Assembly (NCBI GenBank): GCA_964350145.1
Contig: CAYGJL010000010.1
Coordinates: forward strand, 1-64,000
Reading direction: 5' to 3'
DNA: 64,000 bases
DNA from: JACDCY01 sp964350145
GTDB taxonomy: Bacteria; Gemmatimonadota; Gemmatimonadetes; Gemmatimonadales; Gemmatimonadaceae
The notes under the pieces: generated by a model
The model's database searches: none
Told to the model about the DNA's origin: nothing
What the model saw: the letters and a program-made list of their open reading frames with translations, nothing else
Program-made: the position numbers and the translations under genes
Shown: positions 39,844-49,046 of the stretch, in pieces
Position numbering within the stretch: position 1 is the stretch's first letter
Layout of the letters: each line of letters starts with the position of its first letter

Positions 39844-40483
39844 GAATTCACTCTGGATATTGACGGTTTCCTTTGCAACGTCGTGCGCGCCAGCGCAGCC
39901 GACCGGTGGCGTCGCTCCACCCGTGTCGTCGTCGGCGCACGACACCACCGGGATGGACCTCGTTCCCGCGGGCTTCGGCACGGTGCGGCAGGACGAAGTG
40001 GCGATCCGCCTGCAGCCGTTGGGACTGGTGGTACGACTTCTGCCGCTGGACGAAGGCCTGATCCGCCTGCTGACGCCGGACTCGTATCGCGCTCTCCGCG
40101 ATCTGCAGCAGAGCGCGAGTCGGCGCGTCGCCGAGCTGTCGCAACGCTTCGGCGCGCGGCAGCTGTCGCTCTGGCTCGTGTCGTTCTACGGAGTGGAGCC
40201 GGACATCAGGTTCAGCCCAATGGACCTGATCATCACGAGCACGGGCCGCGACTTCCGCCCCGTTGATGTGATCGCGCTGAGCTCGGGCTTCGGTGAGCAG
40301 CGCCTCAAGCAGCGGGAAACGCAGAGCGCGATCTTCGTCTTCGACGGGGAGATCGATCTCGATCAGCCGCTCATCGTGCGGTTCCTCAACGAGCAGAACG
40401 CGTTCTGGGAGCAGGCGCTGCCCCGCATTGAGCGGGAGAGAGCGTTGGTTAGGGTTAGATCGCTGCGCGCGCCTACTCCATGA
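39833..40483 (+). CDS. Lipoprotein of unknown function
   Basis: A 216-residue protein, unrecognised. It has a short lipoprotein signal (ILTVSFATSC, lipidated Cys 18). The rest is predicted soluble, with VRLLPLDEGLIRLLTPDSYRAL and a strand-rich C-terminal half (LSLWLVSFYGVEPDIRFSPMD, then SAIFVFDGEIDL). It overlaps engB before it and the aminotransferase after it, so it is likely co-transcribed with both. Confidence 0.7.
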   Translation: MRVRNSLWILTVSFATSCAPAQPTGGVAPPVSSSAHDTTGMDLVPAGFGTVRQDEVAIRLQPLGLVVRLLPLDEGLIRLLTPDSYRALRDLQQSASRRVAELSQRFGARQLSLWLVSFYGVEPDIRFSPMDLIITSTGRDFRPVDVIALSSGFGEQRLKQRETQSAIFVFDGEIDLDQPLIVRFLNEQNAFWEQALPRIERERALVRVRSLRAPTP

Positions 40484-41814
40484 CGAGGCACGATTCGATG
40501 ACGGTCGTCGAAAGCCAAGTAACTGCCGCCCCCGACTTCGGTGATCAGTCGCGTCTTGCCGAATCTTTGTCCGAGCTGGCGCGGGGAATGCACCTCTCGG
40601 GAATTCTCCGCACGGCCAATCAGGTGCGCGAGCTGCGCGCGGCCGGGACCGAGGTGCTCGATTTCAGCATCGGTGACTTCAGCCCCAGGTACTTCCCGAT
40701 TCCCGGGAAGCTGCTGCGCGGGGTGGAGAAAGCACTCGAGTCCGGCATCACCAACTATCCTCCGCCGCCGGGGCTTCCCGCGCTGCGCAATGCGGTGAGC
40801 GGTTACGTCGAGCGGTGCTCGGGCGTGCGCTATCCCATGGAGTCGGTCCTCATCACCTGCGGCGGACGGCCGGTGCTGTACGCTGTCTACCGCACGGTGA
40901 TCGAGCCGGGCGACACCGTCGTGTACTCCGTGCCGTCGTGGAACAACGACTCGTACGCGTGGCTGTCGGGCGCCAACGCCATCGAGATCGAGGCGCTGAG
41001 CGAGAACGGCTTTCAGCCGACGCTCGCCGAGCTCGAGCCGCACCTGCGATCCGCGAGGATGATCTGCCTCTGCTCGCCGGGAAACCCGACGGGCACGGCG
41101 ATGGATCCCGACACGTTCAGGGCCATTCTCGAGGCGATCGTGGAGGAGAACCGGCGGCGGGAGCTGCAAGCCGACGAGCGGCCGCTGTTCCTGCTGTACG
41201 ACCAGATCTATAGCTCGATCCGGGTCAAGGACAACAAGCACCGTTACGCGCTTGCGCTGGTGCCGGAATCCGCGCCCTACGTGCTGACGATGGACGGAGC
41301 GTCGAAGGCGTTCTCGGCCACGGGGCTCAGGGTCGGCTGGCTGCTCGCGCCGCCGGCGGTCGTGAAGAAAGTCGGCGAGCTCGTGTCGCACATGGGCGCG
41401 TGGGCGCCGCACGCGGAGCAGGTGGGCGTCACGGAGCTGCTGAACGATCCGGACGCGATCGCCGGGTACCGCGAGACGATGGACGCGGCGGTGCACGAGC
41501 GGCTCGACGCGCTCCACCGCGGCTTCGCCGCGATGCGAGATGAAGGCCTCCCCGTGGACGTGCTGTGCCCCGACGGATCCATCTACGTGTCGCTGCAGCT
41601 CCAGCTCAGGGGAAAGCGGGTGGGCGGCCGTGTTCTGGAGGACAACGAAGCGATCCGATCACTCGTGCTCGAGCAGTCGGGCGTCGCGCTGGTGCCATTC
41701 CAAGCGTTCGGGCTCATGCGCGAGACCGGCTGGTTTCGATTGAGCGTCGGCGCCGTTTCAATGGAGGAGATCGCGGAAGCGTTGGCCCGGATCCGTGCGC
41801 TGGTCTCCCGGTAG
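40480..41814 (+). CDS. PLP-dependent aminotransferase, class I/II
   Basis: A 444-residue fold-type I aminotransferase resembling aspartate aminotransferases. GITNYPPPPGLPALR, LCSPGNPTGTAM (cofactor binding), YDQIYSSI with the Asp/Tyr pair, the Schiff-base Lys in DGASKAFSATGLRVGW, and the Arg in GWFRLSVG near the end are present. The ATG at 40480 overlaps the previous stop. An ATG at 40498 is possible. Substrate is not determinable. Confidence 0.88.
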   Translation: MTRHDSMTVVESQVTAAPDFGDQSRLAESLSELARGMHLSGILRTANQVRELRAAGTEVLDFSIGDFSPRYFPIPGKLLRGVEKALESGITNYPPPPGLPALRNAVSGYVERCSGVRYPMESVLITCGGRPVLYAVYRTVIEPGDTVVYSVPSWNNDSYAWLSGANAIEIEALSENGFQPTLAELEPHLRSARMICLCSPGNPTGTAMDPDTFRAILEAIVEENRRRELQADERPLFLLYDQIYSSIRVKDNKHRYALALVPESAPYVLTMDGASKAFSATGLRVGWLLAPPAVVKKVGELVSHMGAWAPHAEQVGVTELLNDPDAIAGYRETMDAAVHERLDALHRGFAAMRDEGLPVDVLCPDGSIYVSLQLQLRGKRVGGRVLEDNEAIRSLVLEQSGVALVPFQAFGLMRETGWFRLSVGAVSMEEIAEALARIRALVSR

Positions 41815-41838
41815 TCTTCCACCAGGACGTTCATACCC

Positions 41839-42669
41839 ATGGCAATACTTCCGCTAAGAAAGATCTCCGACCGCCCAAATTCCTCCCTCGCGTCGGCGTG
41901 GCTGGACCAGATCGACGCTGCCCTCACCGACGGCACCACCGACCGCGCGATCCTCTGCCGCGATACGCTGTGCGAGATCACGTACCCCGAATACGCGACC
42001 GACTGGGAGAGCGCGGTCGAGGATCGTTCGCTGCCACCCGGTACGCGCCTCGCCCTCTCGGCGCTCGACCCGCGCAACGTCACGCTGGAGCCCGAGTACT
42101 ACGCCGAGTGCGACGACACGAGGTTTCAGAAAGTGAAGCCGCTGCTGTGGCTGTGGTATTCATTCGATCGTACGGCGTTGGGCGGACAGAACGTCGAGCT
42201 CGGCGTGCAGCTTCGCCGGCTGCTGGCGCCGCACATCTTCAAGCGCTGCGGCGAGAACTTCAAGGCATTCCAGCACGTGGAGTTCTCCTTCGGCTATAAC
42301 ATGGACGTCGGAGACAACGTCGTGGTGCACCGGCACGTGCTGCTGGACGACCGCGGCGGGATCGTGATCGCGAATGGCGCCTCCATCGCGGACTACGCCA
42401 ACATTTACAGCCACACGCACAGCATCGTGGACCAGAAGGACGTAACGAACGCGATGACGACGCTGAGCGAGGGAGCGCGAATCACCTATCACGCAACGGT
42501 GCTCGCCGGCGTGCACGTGGGGGAGCACGCGATGGTCGGCGCGGTTGCGGTCGCGACCAAGGACGTTCGGCCGTATCACGTCAACGTCGGAATCCCCGCC
42601 AAGAGCGTGCGCGTCAAGCCGAACGCCCCGGAGAACACGCAGCAGTTCACGACGGTCAAGCGGCAGTGA
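41839..42669 (+). CDS. Left-handed beta-helix acyltransferase (acetyltransferase-like)
   Basis: A 276-residue protein whose C-terminal half shows hexapeptide-repeat segments (IVIANGASIADYANIYSHTHS, ATVLAGVHVGEHAMVGAVAVATKDV), the trimeric LbH fold of sugar O-acetyltransferases. The catalytic His is probably in the SHTHS stretch. The N-terminal 120 residues are unassigned. It follows the aminotransferase by 24 bases. Substrate unknown. Confidence 0.8.
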   Translation: MAILPLRKISDRPNSSLASAWLDQIDAALTDGTTDRAILCRDTLCEITYPEYATDWESAVEDRSLPPGTRLALSALDPRNVTLEPEYYAECDDTRFQKVKPLLWLWYSFDRTALGGQNVELGVQLRRLLAPHIFKRCGENFKAFQHVEFSFGYNMDVGDNVVVHRHVLLDDRGGIVIANGASIADYANIYSHTHSIVDQKDVTNAMTTLSEGARITYHATVLAGVHVGEHAMVGAVAVATKDVRPYHVNVGIPAKSVRVKPNAPENTQQFTTVKRQ

Positions 42670-42705
42670 CGCCGGGGCCCGACTCACACTTCAGGGAGAG
42701 CTACG

Positions 42706-43284
42706 ATGGGTGAATTCGCTACCCCCAGTGAGGAGCTGAAGCAGGAGCACCGACTTATCGAGCGAGTGCTGGATGCGCTCGAGACCGCCGCGGGACATCT
42801 GGAGGCCGGGCATTCCGTGCCGCCGGAGTTCTTTCTCGATGCCGCCGATTTCATCGCAGGCTTCGCCGACGGGTGTCATCACAGGAAGGAGGAAGGCGTG
42901 CTTTTCGGCGCGATGGTAGAGAGCGGCCTGCCCCGCCCCGAGGAGCCCCCGCTGGAGATTTTTCTCGACGAGCACGTGGAGGGCCGCGCCCTCACACGCG
43001 CCATGCGCGATGCCGCGCGGCAGCTGCAGGGCGGCGACGCCGGCGCGCGCGCCACGCTCGTATCGAGCGTGAATCGCTACGTCGCGCTGCTTCGCGATCA
43101 CATCGTCAGGGAAGACGACATGCTCTTCCCGATGGCGGACGAGATGCTTTCAGCCGAGCAGCAGCGGAGCGTACTGCGGGACTTCGAGCGAATCGAGCGG
43201 GAGGATGTCGGGGCTGAGGCCCACGCCAACTTCCGAGCGCTCGCCGAACGACTCGAGCGCGAGGCGGCGGCGATGACGCCTTAG
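42706..43284 (+). CDS. Hemerythrin HHE-domain protein
   Basis: A 192-residue four-helix protein with iron-ligand motifs spaced as in hemerythrin: EHRLIERVL, CHHRKEEGVLF, DEHVEGRALTR and RDHIVREDDMLFPMAD. A GGGAGAG site precedes the ATG. Such proteins bind oxygen or NO or act in iron-sulfur repair. In this window an oxygen- or NO-sensing role would fit the anaerobic pathway, but they are 6 kb apart. Confidence 0.88.
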   Translation: MGEFATPSEELKQEHRLIERVLDALETAAGHLEAGHSVPPEFFLDAADFIAGFADGCHHRKEEGVLFGAMVESGLPRPEEPPLEIFLDEHVEGRALTRAMRDAARQLQGGDAGARATLVSSVNRYVALLRDHIVREDDMLFPMADEMLSAEQQRSVLRDFERIEREDVGAEAHANFRALAERLEREAAAMTP

Positions 43285-43314
43285 GCTGGGTCCAGCCGTG
43301 CCGGGCCGATTCTT

Positions 43315-45270
43315 TCACTCGGCATCGAGAACCTCCCGTACCTTGCTGCCCAACGACTCGGCCGTGAACGGCTTCTCCAGGAATACGGCCCGCTGTTCCA
43401 CCAGGTCGTGCAGGATGGCCACGTCGCCCGTGTAGCCCGAGACGAAGAGCACCTTCAGGTTCGGCTTCAGTGCGCGGACACTATCGGCCAGGTCTCGTCC
43501 GTTCATGCTGTCCGCGAGAACGACGTCGGTCAGAAGGAGTTGCACGGGCTCACGTCCTTCTTCGATCACCTGCAGCGCCTCTTTGCCGCCGCTCGTGCTC
43601 ACCACGCGGTATCCCTGTGCCTCGAGTATCCGCGCGGTCACGCGGCGCACAGCCTCATCATCCTCCACCAGGAGGATTGTTTCCATGCCGCGCACAGACG
43701 TTTCCTTGGGACGGCGCGCGGCCGGCGCCGCGGCCTCGTGACGCCGCGGCAAGTAGAGCTTCATGGTGGTGCCGAGTCCCATTTCGCTGTACGCCGCGAT
43801 GTGGCCGCCGGCCTCCTTCACGATCCCGTAGCACGTCGCGAGTCCCAGCCCAGTCCCTTTGCCGAGCGGTTTCGTCGTCAAGAACGGCTCGAAAAGGTGT
43901 GCCTTCACCTCCTCGCTCATGCCGGTGCCCGAGTCGCTCACCGAAAGCATGACATATTCGCCGGGGGGAACGTCAGGGGCCGTTCGCGGGTATGCTGCAT
44001 CCAGGGCCACGTTTGCCGTCGCGATCGTGAGCGTTCCACCCTCAGGCATCGCGTCGCACGCATTGACCACCAGGTTCATGAGCGCCTGCTCGAGCTGCCC
44101 GCAGTCCATCTCCACCGTGCCAAGGTCGGGATCCGTTCGAGTGACGAACTCGATATGCTCGCCGACGAGCCGGCGCAACATCTTGTCCATCTCGACGACG
44201 AGATCGTTGGCGTTGAAGAGAGTTGGCCGCACCACCTGCCGTCTCGCGAACGCAAGCAGTTGGTGCGTAATCTCCGCGGCGCGGTCGCCGGCTCTCAGGA
44301 CCTCCTCCAGCGACGGTCTAGTCGCGTGACCGACGGGCAGCTCCGAGATCGCGATTTCCGTCCAACCGATGATCACGGAGAGCAGGTTGTTGAAGTCGTG
44401 CGCCACGCCACCCGCAAGCCGGCCCACGGACTCCATCTTCTGGGCCTGAAACAACTGGGCCTGTAGCTGCTCTCGCTCCGTGACGTCGCGCACGGCAGCG
44501 GCCACGACGAGGTGTCCATCGGACTCCAGCGGGCTGAGGCTGATCTCGACGGGGAATTCGCTTCCGTCTTTCCGGACACCGCAGAGGCTCGCGCGGTTGC
44601 CACTCATCGAACGCGGCACGACGTCCTCCAGGTAGCCCTCACGCAACGCAACGTGACCCTTCCGGGCCGACTGCGGGACCAGCAGCTCCACTGGCCGGCC
44701 CACCAACTCCTCCCGCGTCCAGCCAAACATCGATTTCGTCTGTGCATTCACCAGCAGGATTGTGCCTTGGCGGTCCGTGATCACGATGGCGTCCGGCGCG
44801 GACTCGAAGAGATCCTCGAATCGCCGCTCGCTCATCCGGATGCGTTCCTCGCTTGCGTGCAGATCGTGCTCCGTGTGTCTGAGCTTACGACGCGCCTCGG
44901 CACCGCGAAGCTCCCGTTCCACGGCCGGGACAAAGCGTGCGAGCTTGCTCTTGACCATGAAGTCGTTCGCGCCAGCGCGGATCGCCTCGACCGCTACGTC
45001 TTCGCCAATGGTGCCTGAGACGATGATGAACGGCAGGTCGAGCTTCCGCTGCTTCACGATCTCGAGTGCCATGGGCGCGTTGAAACGAGGCATGGAGTAG
45101 TCGGAGATGACGATATCCCAGGGCTGTTTTGCCAGCGCGGCAGCCATAGCTTCCGGCGTATCCACGCGCTCGAACGTGACGTCGAACCCTCCCCGCGTCA
45201 GCTCCCGCACCACGAGCAGGGCGTCTTGTTCGACGTCCTCCGCCATCAGCACTCGCAGCAGCTTCCCCAT
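43315..45270 (-). CDS. Hybrid sensor histidine kinase, REC-PAS-HK-REC
   Basis: A 651-residue soluble kinase. The N-terminal receiver (LRVLMAEDVEQDALL; phospho-Asp about D57 in IVISDYSMP) is followed by a PAS domain (about 145-260), HisKA with VAHDFNNLLSVI, HATPase with NLVVNACDAMPEGG and KGTGLGLATCYGIVKEAGG, and a second receiver (TILLVEDDEAVRR; LLLTDVVLADSMNG). No transmembrane segment. Its first bases (MGKLLRVL) recur as a scar at about 45864-45911, showing a local duplication. Confidence 0.9.
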   Translation of the reverse strand: MGKLLRVLMAEDVEQDALLVVRELTRGGFDVTFERVDTPEAMAAALAKQPWDIVISDYSMPRFNAPMALEIVKQRKLDLPFIIVSGTIGEDVAVEAIRAGANDFMVKSKLARFVPAVERELRGAEARRKLRHTEHDLHASEERIRMSERRFEDLFESAPDAIVITDRQGTILLVNAQTKSMFGWTREELVGRPVELLVPQSARKGHVALREGYLEDVVPRSMSGNRASLCGVRKDGSEFPVEISLSPLESDGHLVVAAAVRDVTEREQLQAQLFQAQKMESVGRLAGGVAHDFNNLLSVIIGWTEIAISELPVGHATRPSLEEVLRAGDRAAEITHQLLAFARRQVVRPTLFNANDLVVEMDKMLRRLVGEHIEFVTRTDPDLGTVEMDCGQLEQALMNLVVNACDAMPEGGTLTIATANVALDAAYPRTAPDVPPGEYVMLSVSDSGTGMSEEVKAHLFEPFLTTKPLGKGTGLGLATCYGIVKEAGGHIAAYSEMGLGTTMKLYLPRRHEAAAPAARRPKETSVRGMETILLVEDDEAVRRVTARILEAQGYRVVSTSGGKEALQVIEEGREPVQLLLTDVVLADSMNGRDLADSVRALKPNLKVLFVSGYTGDVAILHDLVEQRAVFLEKPFTAESLGSKVREVLDAE

Positions 45271-45273
45271 GAC

Positions 45274-45405
45274 CTACGGCTTCCCCGAAGACGGCAGCGC
45301 CGCCAGCTTCCGATTCGCGTGAGCACCTCGCGCGAACAGGTAGTCGGGCGCTTCGACGCCGTCGCGCGCGACGACGACCGGGTTTAGGATGTTGCTGTCG
45401 CTCAT
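45274..45405 (-). pseudogene. Remnant of an Rcp1-like response regulator
   Basis: A 43-codon frame that is a broken copy of the receiver at 45911-46360. It keeps NILNPVVVARDGVEAPDYLFARGAHA, matching SNVSNPVVVARDGVEALDYLFARGAHA, and the same tail SSGKP/PPAGKP. The phosphorylation site and nearly all of the domain are deleted. Its ATG overlaps the stop of the gene before it. Confidence 0.75.
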
Positions 45406-45863
45406 GTCGCGCGCTCCTCATCATCGAGATGGTCGCCGTACAACGTGCGGGCGCACTCCGGGCAGATGCCGTGCGTGAACTCGACAGCGGAATACTTCCT
45501 CAGATACCCTTCGATCTGGTTCCAGTAGCCTTGGTCGTCCCGGATCTTCTTGCACGCAGAGCAAATCGGCAGGAGCCCGCTCAAGGTCCTCACCTCGGCG
45601 AGCGCGCCTTGGAGATCCCGCACCAGCGTCGCCTGGGCTTCCGCCAGTCGGGTCGCCTCCGTCTCCGCGCGGCTCCGGCGCCGGTCGAGGTGAACCATGA
45701 ATGGGCTGACAATCGCGATCAACACGGTAGAGTCGACGACCGCTTGGAGCAGGAGCGCATCACCATGCAGCACGAGGGGCAGGACGAGCATCACGCCTAG
45801 CTCGGCCACAAACACGGTACCGAGCATCGGGAGCAGCCACCTCCACGTGGATCGCATGCTCAT
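45402..45863 (-). CDS. Small membrane protein with coiled coil and C-terminal Cys-pair motif
   Basis: A 153-residue protein. Two hydrophobic helices (residues about 9-32 and 38-56) lead to a charged coiled coil (RRRSRAETEATRLAEAQATL), then LLPICSACKKIRDDQGYWNQ and the paired THGICPEC. This last motif is a known tail of some sensor and receiver proteins, with CxxC pairs that could bind metal. The protein has no kinase core, so it may be a trimmed sensor left by the local duplication. It is embedded among two-component genes. Confidence 0.65.
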   Translation of the reverse strand: MSMRSTWRWLLPMLGTVFVAELGVMLVLPLVLHGDALLLQAVVDSTVLIAIVSPFMVHLDRRRSRAETEATRLAEAQATLVRDLQGALAEVRTLSGLLPICSACKKIRDDQGYWNQIEGYLRKYSAVEFTHGICPECARTLYGDHLDDEERAT

Positions 45864-45910
45864 GACCGCACGGGCGTGGCCTGGAGCACTCGCAGCGGCT
45901 TCCCCATGAC

Positions 45911-46360
45911 CTACGGCTTCCCCGCGGGCGGCGCGGTTTCGTTATGAATGAGCCAGTACATGCCGAGCTGCCGTACGGCTTCGACGAACTGGACGAAGTC
46001 GACAGGCTTTCGCACGTAGCTGTTGGCTCCAAGGCTGTAGCTTTGGATGAGATCCTGTTCCTCGACCGAGGACGTTAGGATGACGACCGGAAGGAGCCTC
46101 GTTCGCTCGTCGAGGCGGAGAGTCTTGAGGACCTCGAGGCCGTCGATCTTCGGAAGCTTGAGATCGAGCAGGATCACCTGCGGCATCGCCGTGGGAACAC
46201 GGTGCGCGTGAGCGCCGCGAGCGAACAGGTAGTCGAGCGCTTCGACGCCGTCGCGTGCGACGACGACTGGGTTCGAGACGTTGCTCTTCTTCAGCGCACG
46301 CAGCGTCAGCTCCTCGTCCCTCGGATTATCTTCGATCAGCAGAATGACCCTGTCGTTCAT
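45911..46360 (-). CDS. Single-domain response regulator (Rcp1-like)
   Basis: A 149-residue stand-alone receiver: acidic pocket LLIEDNPRDEE, phospho-Asp in VILLDLKLPKIDG, Thr/Ser in ILTSSVEEQD and Lys in YVRKPVDF. This is the cyanobacterial Rcp1-type form found beside bacteriophytochrome-like kinases. ATG 46360 overlaps the stop of the PAS kinase (ATGA), which is its likely phosphate donor. No output domain. Confidence 0.88.
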   Translation of the reverse strand: MNDRVILLIEDNPRDEELTLRALKKSNVSNPVVVARDGVEALDYLFARGAHAHRVPTAMPQVILLDLKLPKIDGLEVLKTLRLDERTRLLPVVILTSSVEEQDLIQSYSLGANSYVRKPVDFVQFVEAVRQLGMYWLIHNETAPPAGKP

Positions 46361-47997
46361 GCGACGCGCTCCGCTTCGTTCAGGGTGAAGTAGAACGTTG
46401 CTCCCCTGTTGACTTCTCCCTCCGCCCATACACGGCCGCCGTGCCGGCTGACGACGCGTTGTACCGTGGCCAGCCCCACGCCGCTTCCCTCGAACTCGGT
46501 GGCGGCGTGAAGGCGCTGGAAAACGCCGAAGAGCTTATTCACAAAAGCCATGTCGAACCCGGCGCCGTTGTCGCGCACGAAGTACACACGGGATGCCCCG
46601 TCTTTCGACGTGGCGCCGAACTGGATGCGCGCATCATCGCGCTTTCCGGTGAACTTCCAGGCGTTCCCGAGAAGGTTATCGAGCGCCACCGTGAGCAGGC
46701 GAGGATCGCCTTCGCCCCACAGCCCCTCCTGGATCACGACGTCCACCCGGCGATCAGGCTGGCTCCTCTGGAGGCACGCGATCGCTGCTCGAGCGAGTGT
46801 ACTGAGATCCAGCCTTTCGCGGCGTAACTCGCTGCGAGTGACCCGGGAGAGCGCGAACAAGTCATCGATGAGTTGCGCCATGTGATCGGCCGACTCACGG
46901 ATGAAGGAGAGATACTTCTTGCCGTCGGCGTCGAGCTTCTCGACGTAATCCTCGAGCAACGCCTGGCTAAAGCCGTCGATACTCCGGAGAGGGGCACGAA
47001 GGTCGTGGGCGACCGAATAGCTGAAGGACTCGAGCTCTCGGTTGGTGGCAGCAAGTTCAGCAGCGCCATGCTTCAGTTTCTCGTTGAGCCGCCTGACCTC
47101 GACTTCGACTTCGCCCCGGCGCAAAACCTCGATTTCCAACTCGTGGTTTGAGGCCTCGAACTGGGCATTAGCTTGGGCTGCCCGCGCACGAGCGCGATGC
47201 ATCGCCCTGCTGCCGATTGAGAGCATCGTGCACGTTGCGACGAAGAAACCCATGCCCAGGTAATCAGCGGCATCGCGCATGAAGGGTTGGTCAACGACGG
47301 CTGGAAGTACGAAAAACACCGCAAGACAGGAGAGAACTGTTGCCAGCAGGCCAGCAAGAAACCCACCATAGAAGGAAGCGATCACGACCGCCGGATAAAA
47401 CGTTAGCCATGGAGCGCGCGCTCCGAGGGAGTGCAGTGGCCATAACCGCAGGGCGGCGGCGACCGCGGTCAGCGCTATCGCAACGACGAAGGGTCGCCAT
47501 GCATGGGGAGACGCGACCTGGACCTTTCGCAACTGTCGAAGATGCTCGTCTTTGGCGCGAATGCTCTCCTTAGTTTTCTTGCGCTCGGTGATGTCCCTAA
47601 CCGCGGCGATGACAAAAACACCTTCCCATGACGGCGTCGGTGCAAGGCTGATCTCCGCCGGAAATTCGGTGCCGTTTTTGCAGCGCCCGAACAGTTCGAG
47701 GCCCATACCCATGGGCCGTCTGTGCGGATCTCTGAAGTAGCCCGTGCGATGGCCAAGGTGCGCTTCGCGAAACCGCTCCGGGAGGAGCACCTCCACCGGG
47801 TGGCCGACCAGCTCGTTGCGGGCGTAACCAAACAGGCTGAGTGTCTGTTCGTTGACGTGCTGGATTCGGCCGTCCTGGCTCATGACGACCATGGCATCTG
47901 GCACGGCTTCCAGGAGCCTCCAGAGAATGGATGCCGTAGCTGCGGGTTGATCCCCGTTCACGTCGCCCCGACGGTGCCGCCGGTGCTCCCTTCTCAC
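46357..47997 (-). CDS. PAS sensor histidine kinase with DUF4118-type membrane module
   Basis: A 546-residue kinase. A PAS domain (about 25-140, with GRIQHVNEQTLSLFGY) precedes four hydrophobic helices (about 168-270) resembling the KdpD-type DUF4118 module. A coiled linker follows, then HisKA with SYSVAHDLRAPLRSIDGF, and HATPase with DNLLGNAWKFT and GSGVGLATVQRVVSRHGG. The PAS segment strongly resembles that of the hybrid kinase at 43315. The start GTG at 47997 is uncertain (GTG 47961 is possible). Confidence 0.88.
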   Translation of the reverse strand: MRREHRRHRRGDVNGDQPAATASILWRLLEAVPDAMVVMSQDGRIQHVNEQTLSLFGYARNELVGHPVEVLLPERFREAHLGHRTGYFRDPHRRPMGMGLELFGRCKNGTEFPAEISLAPTPSWEGVFVIAAVRDITERKKTKESIRAKDEHLRQLRKVQVASPHAWRPFVVAIALTAVAAALRLWPLHSLGARAPWLTFYPAVVIASFYGGFLAGLLATVLSCLAVFFVLPAVVDQPFMRDAADYLGMGFFVATCTMLSIGSRAMHRARARAAQANAQFEASNHELEIEVLRRGEVEVEVRRLNEKLKHGAAELAATNRELESFSYSVAHDLRAPLRSIDGFSQALLEDYVEKLDADGKKYLSFIRESADHMAQLIDDLFALSRVTRSELRRERLDLSTLARAAIACLQRSQPDRRVDVVIQEGLWGEGDPRLLTVALDNLLGNAWKFTGKRDDARIQFGATSKDGASRVYFVRDNGAGFDMAFVNKLFGVFQRLHAATEFEGSGVGLATVQRVVSRHGGRVWAEGEVNRGATFYFTLNEAERVA

Positions 47998-48046
47998 GCT
48001 ACGTGAAATCTCAACATCAATAACTATGGGCAGGCGCAGAGAATAA

Positions 48047-49011
48047 GTGTGTCGGCAAGCCGACAGTCATGTCTTATCCGATCATTACTTTCCCGCCGTG
48101 GTGCAAGACGAACTCTGCCAGCGCGTTGTCAGCGAACCCGATGTCACGAAACGCAGTCTGGTGCGCGGTGCATCCCTGTCCTCGTTTTCGGCGGACGCGT
48201 TTTTTGTCGTCATCCAGGGCGCTGTCGCGGTAGAGTTGCTCGGAGACGACGGGGAGTTGACGACGCTGGAAGTCCTCGTGCCGGGCGACTGCGCTCCCAA
48301 TTGGCCGGAGTCAAAGCCGCCGACACACCAGATCGGTTTGCGAGCAATGGTGCCGTCATCCGTCGCCCGAGTGCCGCTGACGACCTTCGCTCGTGTCATG
48401 CAGAGCGACCCAGCCCTCGCGAGTGCGTTCGGATCGAAGCTCGCCCAACAGCATACGGAGCTGCTCGCCCGCCTCGCGGAAACAGTGCAGCGTTCCGCCC
48501 TCCGCCGGGTCAGCGCCGCCGTCGGCTATCTCGCGCAGAAGCTCGGCCTCGGATGCCCCCTGGCTTCCGGCATTCGTATCCCTCTCCCACAGTCCGAAAT
48601 CGCGAACGTGGCCAACCACACGCGTCAGACAACGAACGACGCCATGAGGCAGTTGCAAGCGGCTGGTCTGGTCCGCTTGGAACGATCGATGGTGTGCGTT
48701 CTCGATCGCGAGCGCCTAGGCGCCATCGCGCAGGGAGCCGACCTCNNNNNNNNNNNNNNNNNNNNNNNNNNNNNNNNNNNNNNNNNNNNNNNNNNNNNNN
48801 NNNNNNNNNNNNNNNNNNNNNNNNNNNNNNNNNNNNNNNNNNNNNGGTGTGCGTTCTCGATCGCGAGCGCCTAGGCGCCATCGCGCAGGGAGCCGACCTC
48901 CAGCCGACCTGGGAACCCGCGAAGACGTGCCAGTTCACCGATCCCGACGAAGTGCTCACCTGTTACCCGCTGCGTCGCGCATCACCGGCGCTCGGCACGG
49001 GCAGCGGCTGA
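48047..49011 (+). CDS. Crp/Fnr-family transcription regulator, interrupted by assembly gap
   Basis: Before the gap the protein reads through a cyclic-nucleotide-type domain (about 10-140) into a winged helix-turn-helix (LPQSEIANVANHTRQTTNDAM). After the gap the frame continues QPTWEPAKTCQF to a stop at 49011. Removing the N run and one copy of the 55-base overlap gives one frame of about 269 residues, a normal length. No Fnr-type Cys cluster is present, so direct oxygen sensing by an iron-sulfur cluster is unlikely. It faces the aromatic operon and could regulate it. Confidence 0.75.
48691..48745. repeat. 55-base contig-end overlap, left copy
   Basis: Identical over all 55 bases to 48846-48900 on the other side of the N run. 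It ends exactly at the gap, as expected of a k-mer overlap left unmerged by a scaffolder. Confidence 0.9.
48746..48845. other. Assembly gap, 100 N
   Basis: Exactly 100 undetermined bases, a placeholder length. The identical 55-base flanks indicate that the true distance is probably an overlap. The reading frame of the regulator is restored if the gap and one copy are removed. Confidence 0.95.
48846..48900. repeat. 55-base contig-end overlap, right copy
   Basis: Second copy of the sequence at 48691-48745, starting exactly after the N run. Confidence 0.9.
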
Positions 49012-49046
49012 GCGCATCAATTGAGCGTACGCGAGTAGAGATTTTT

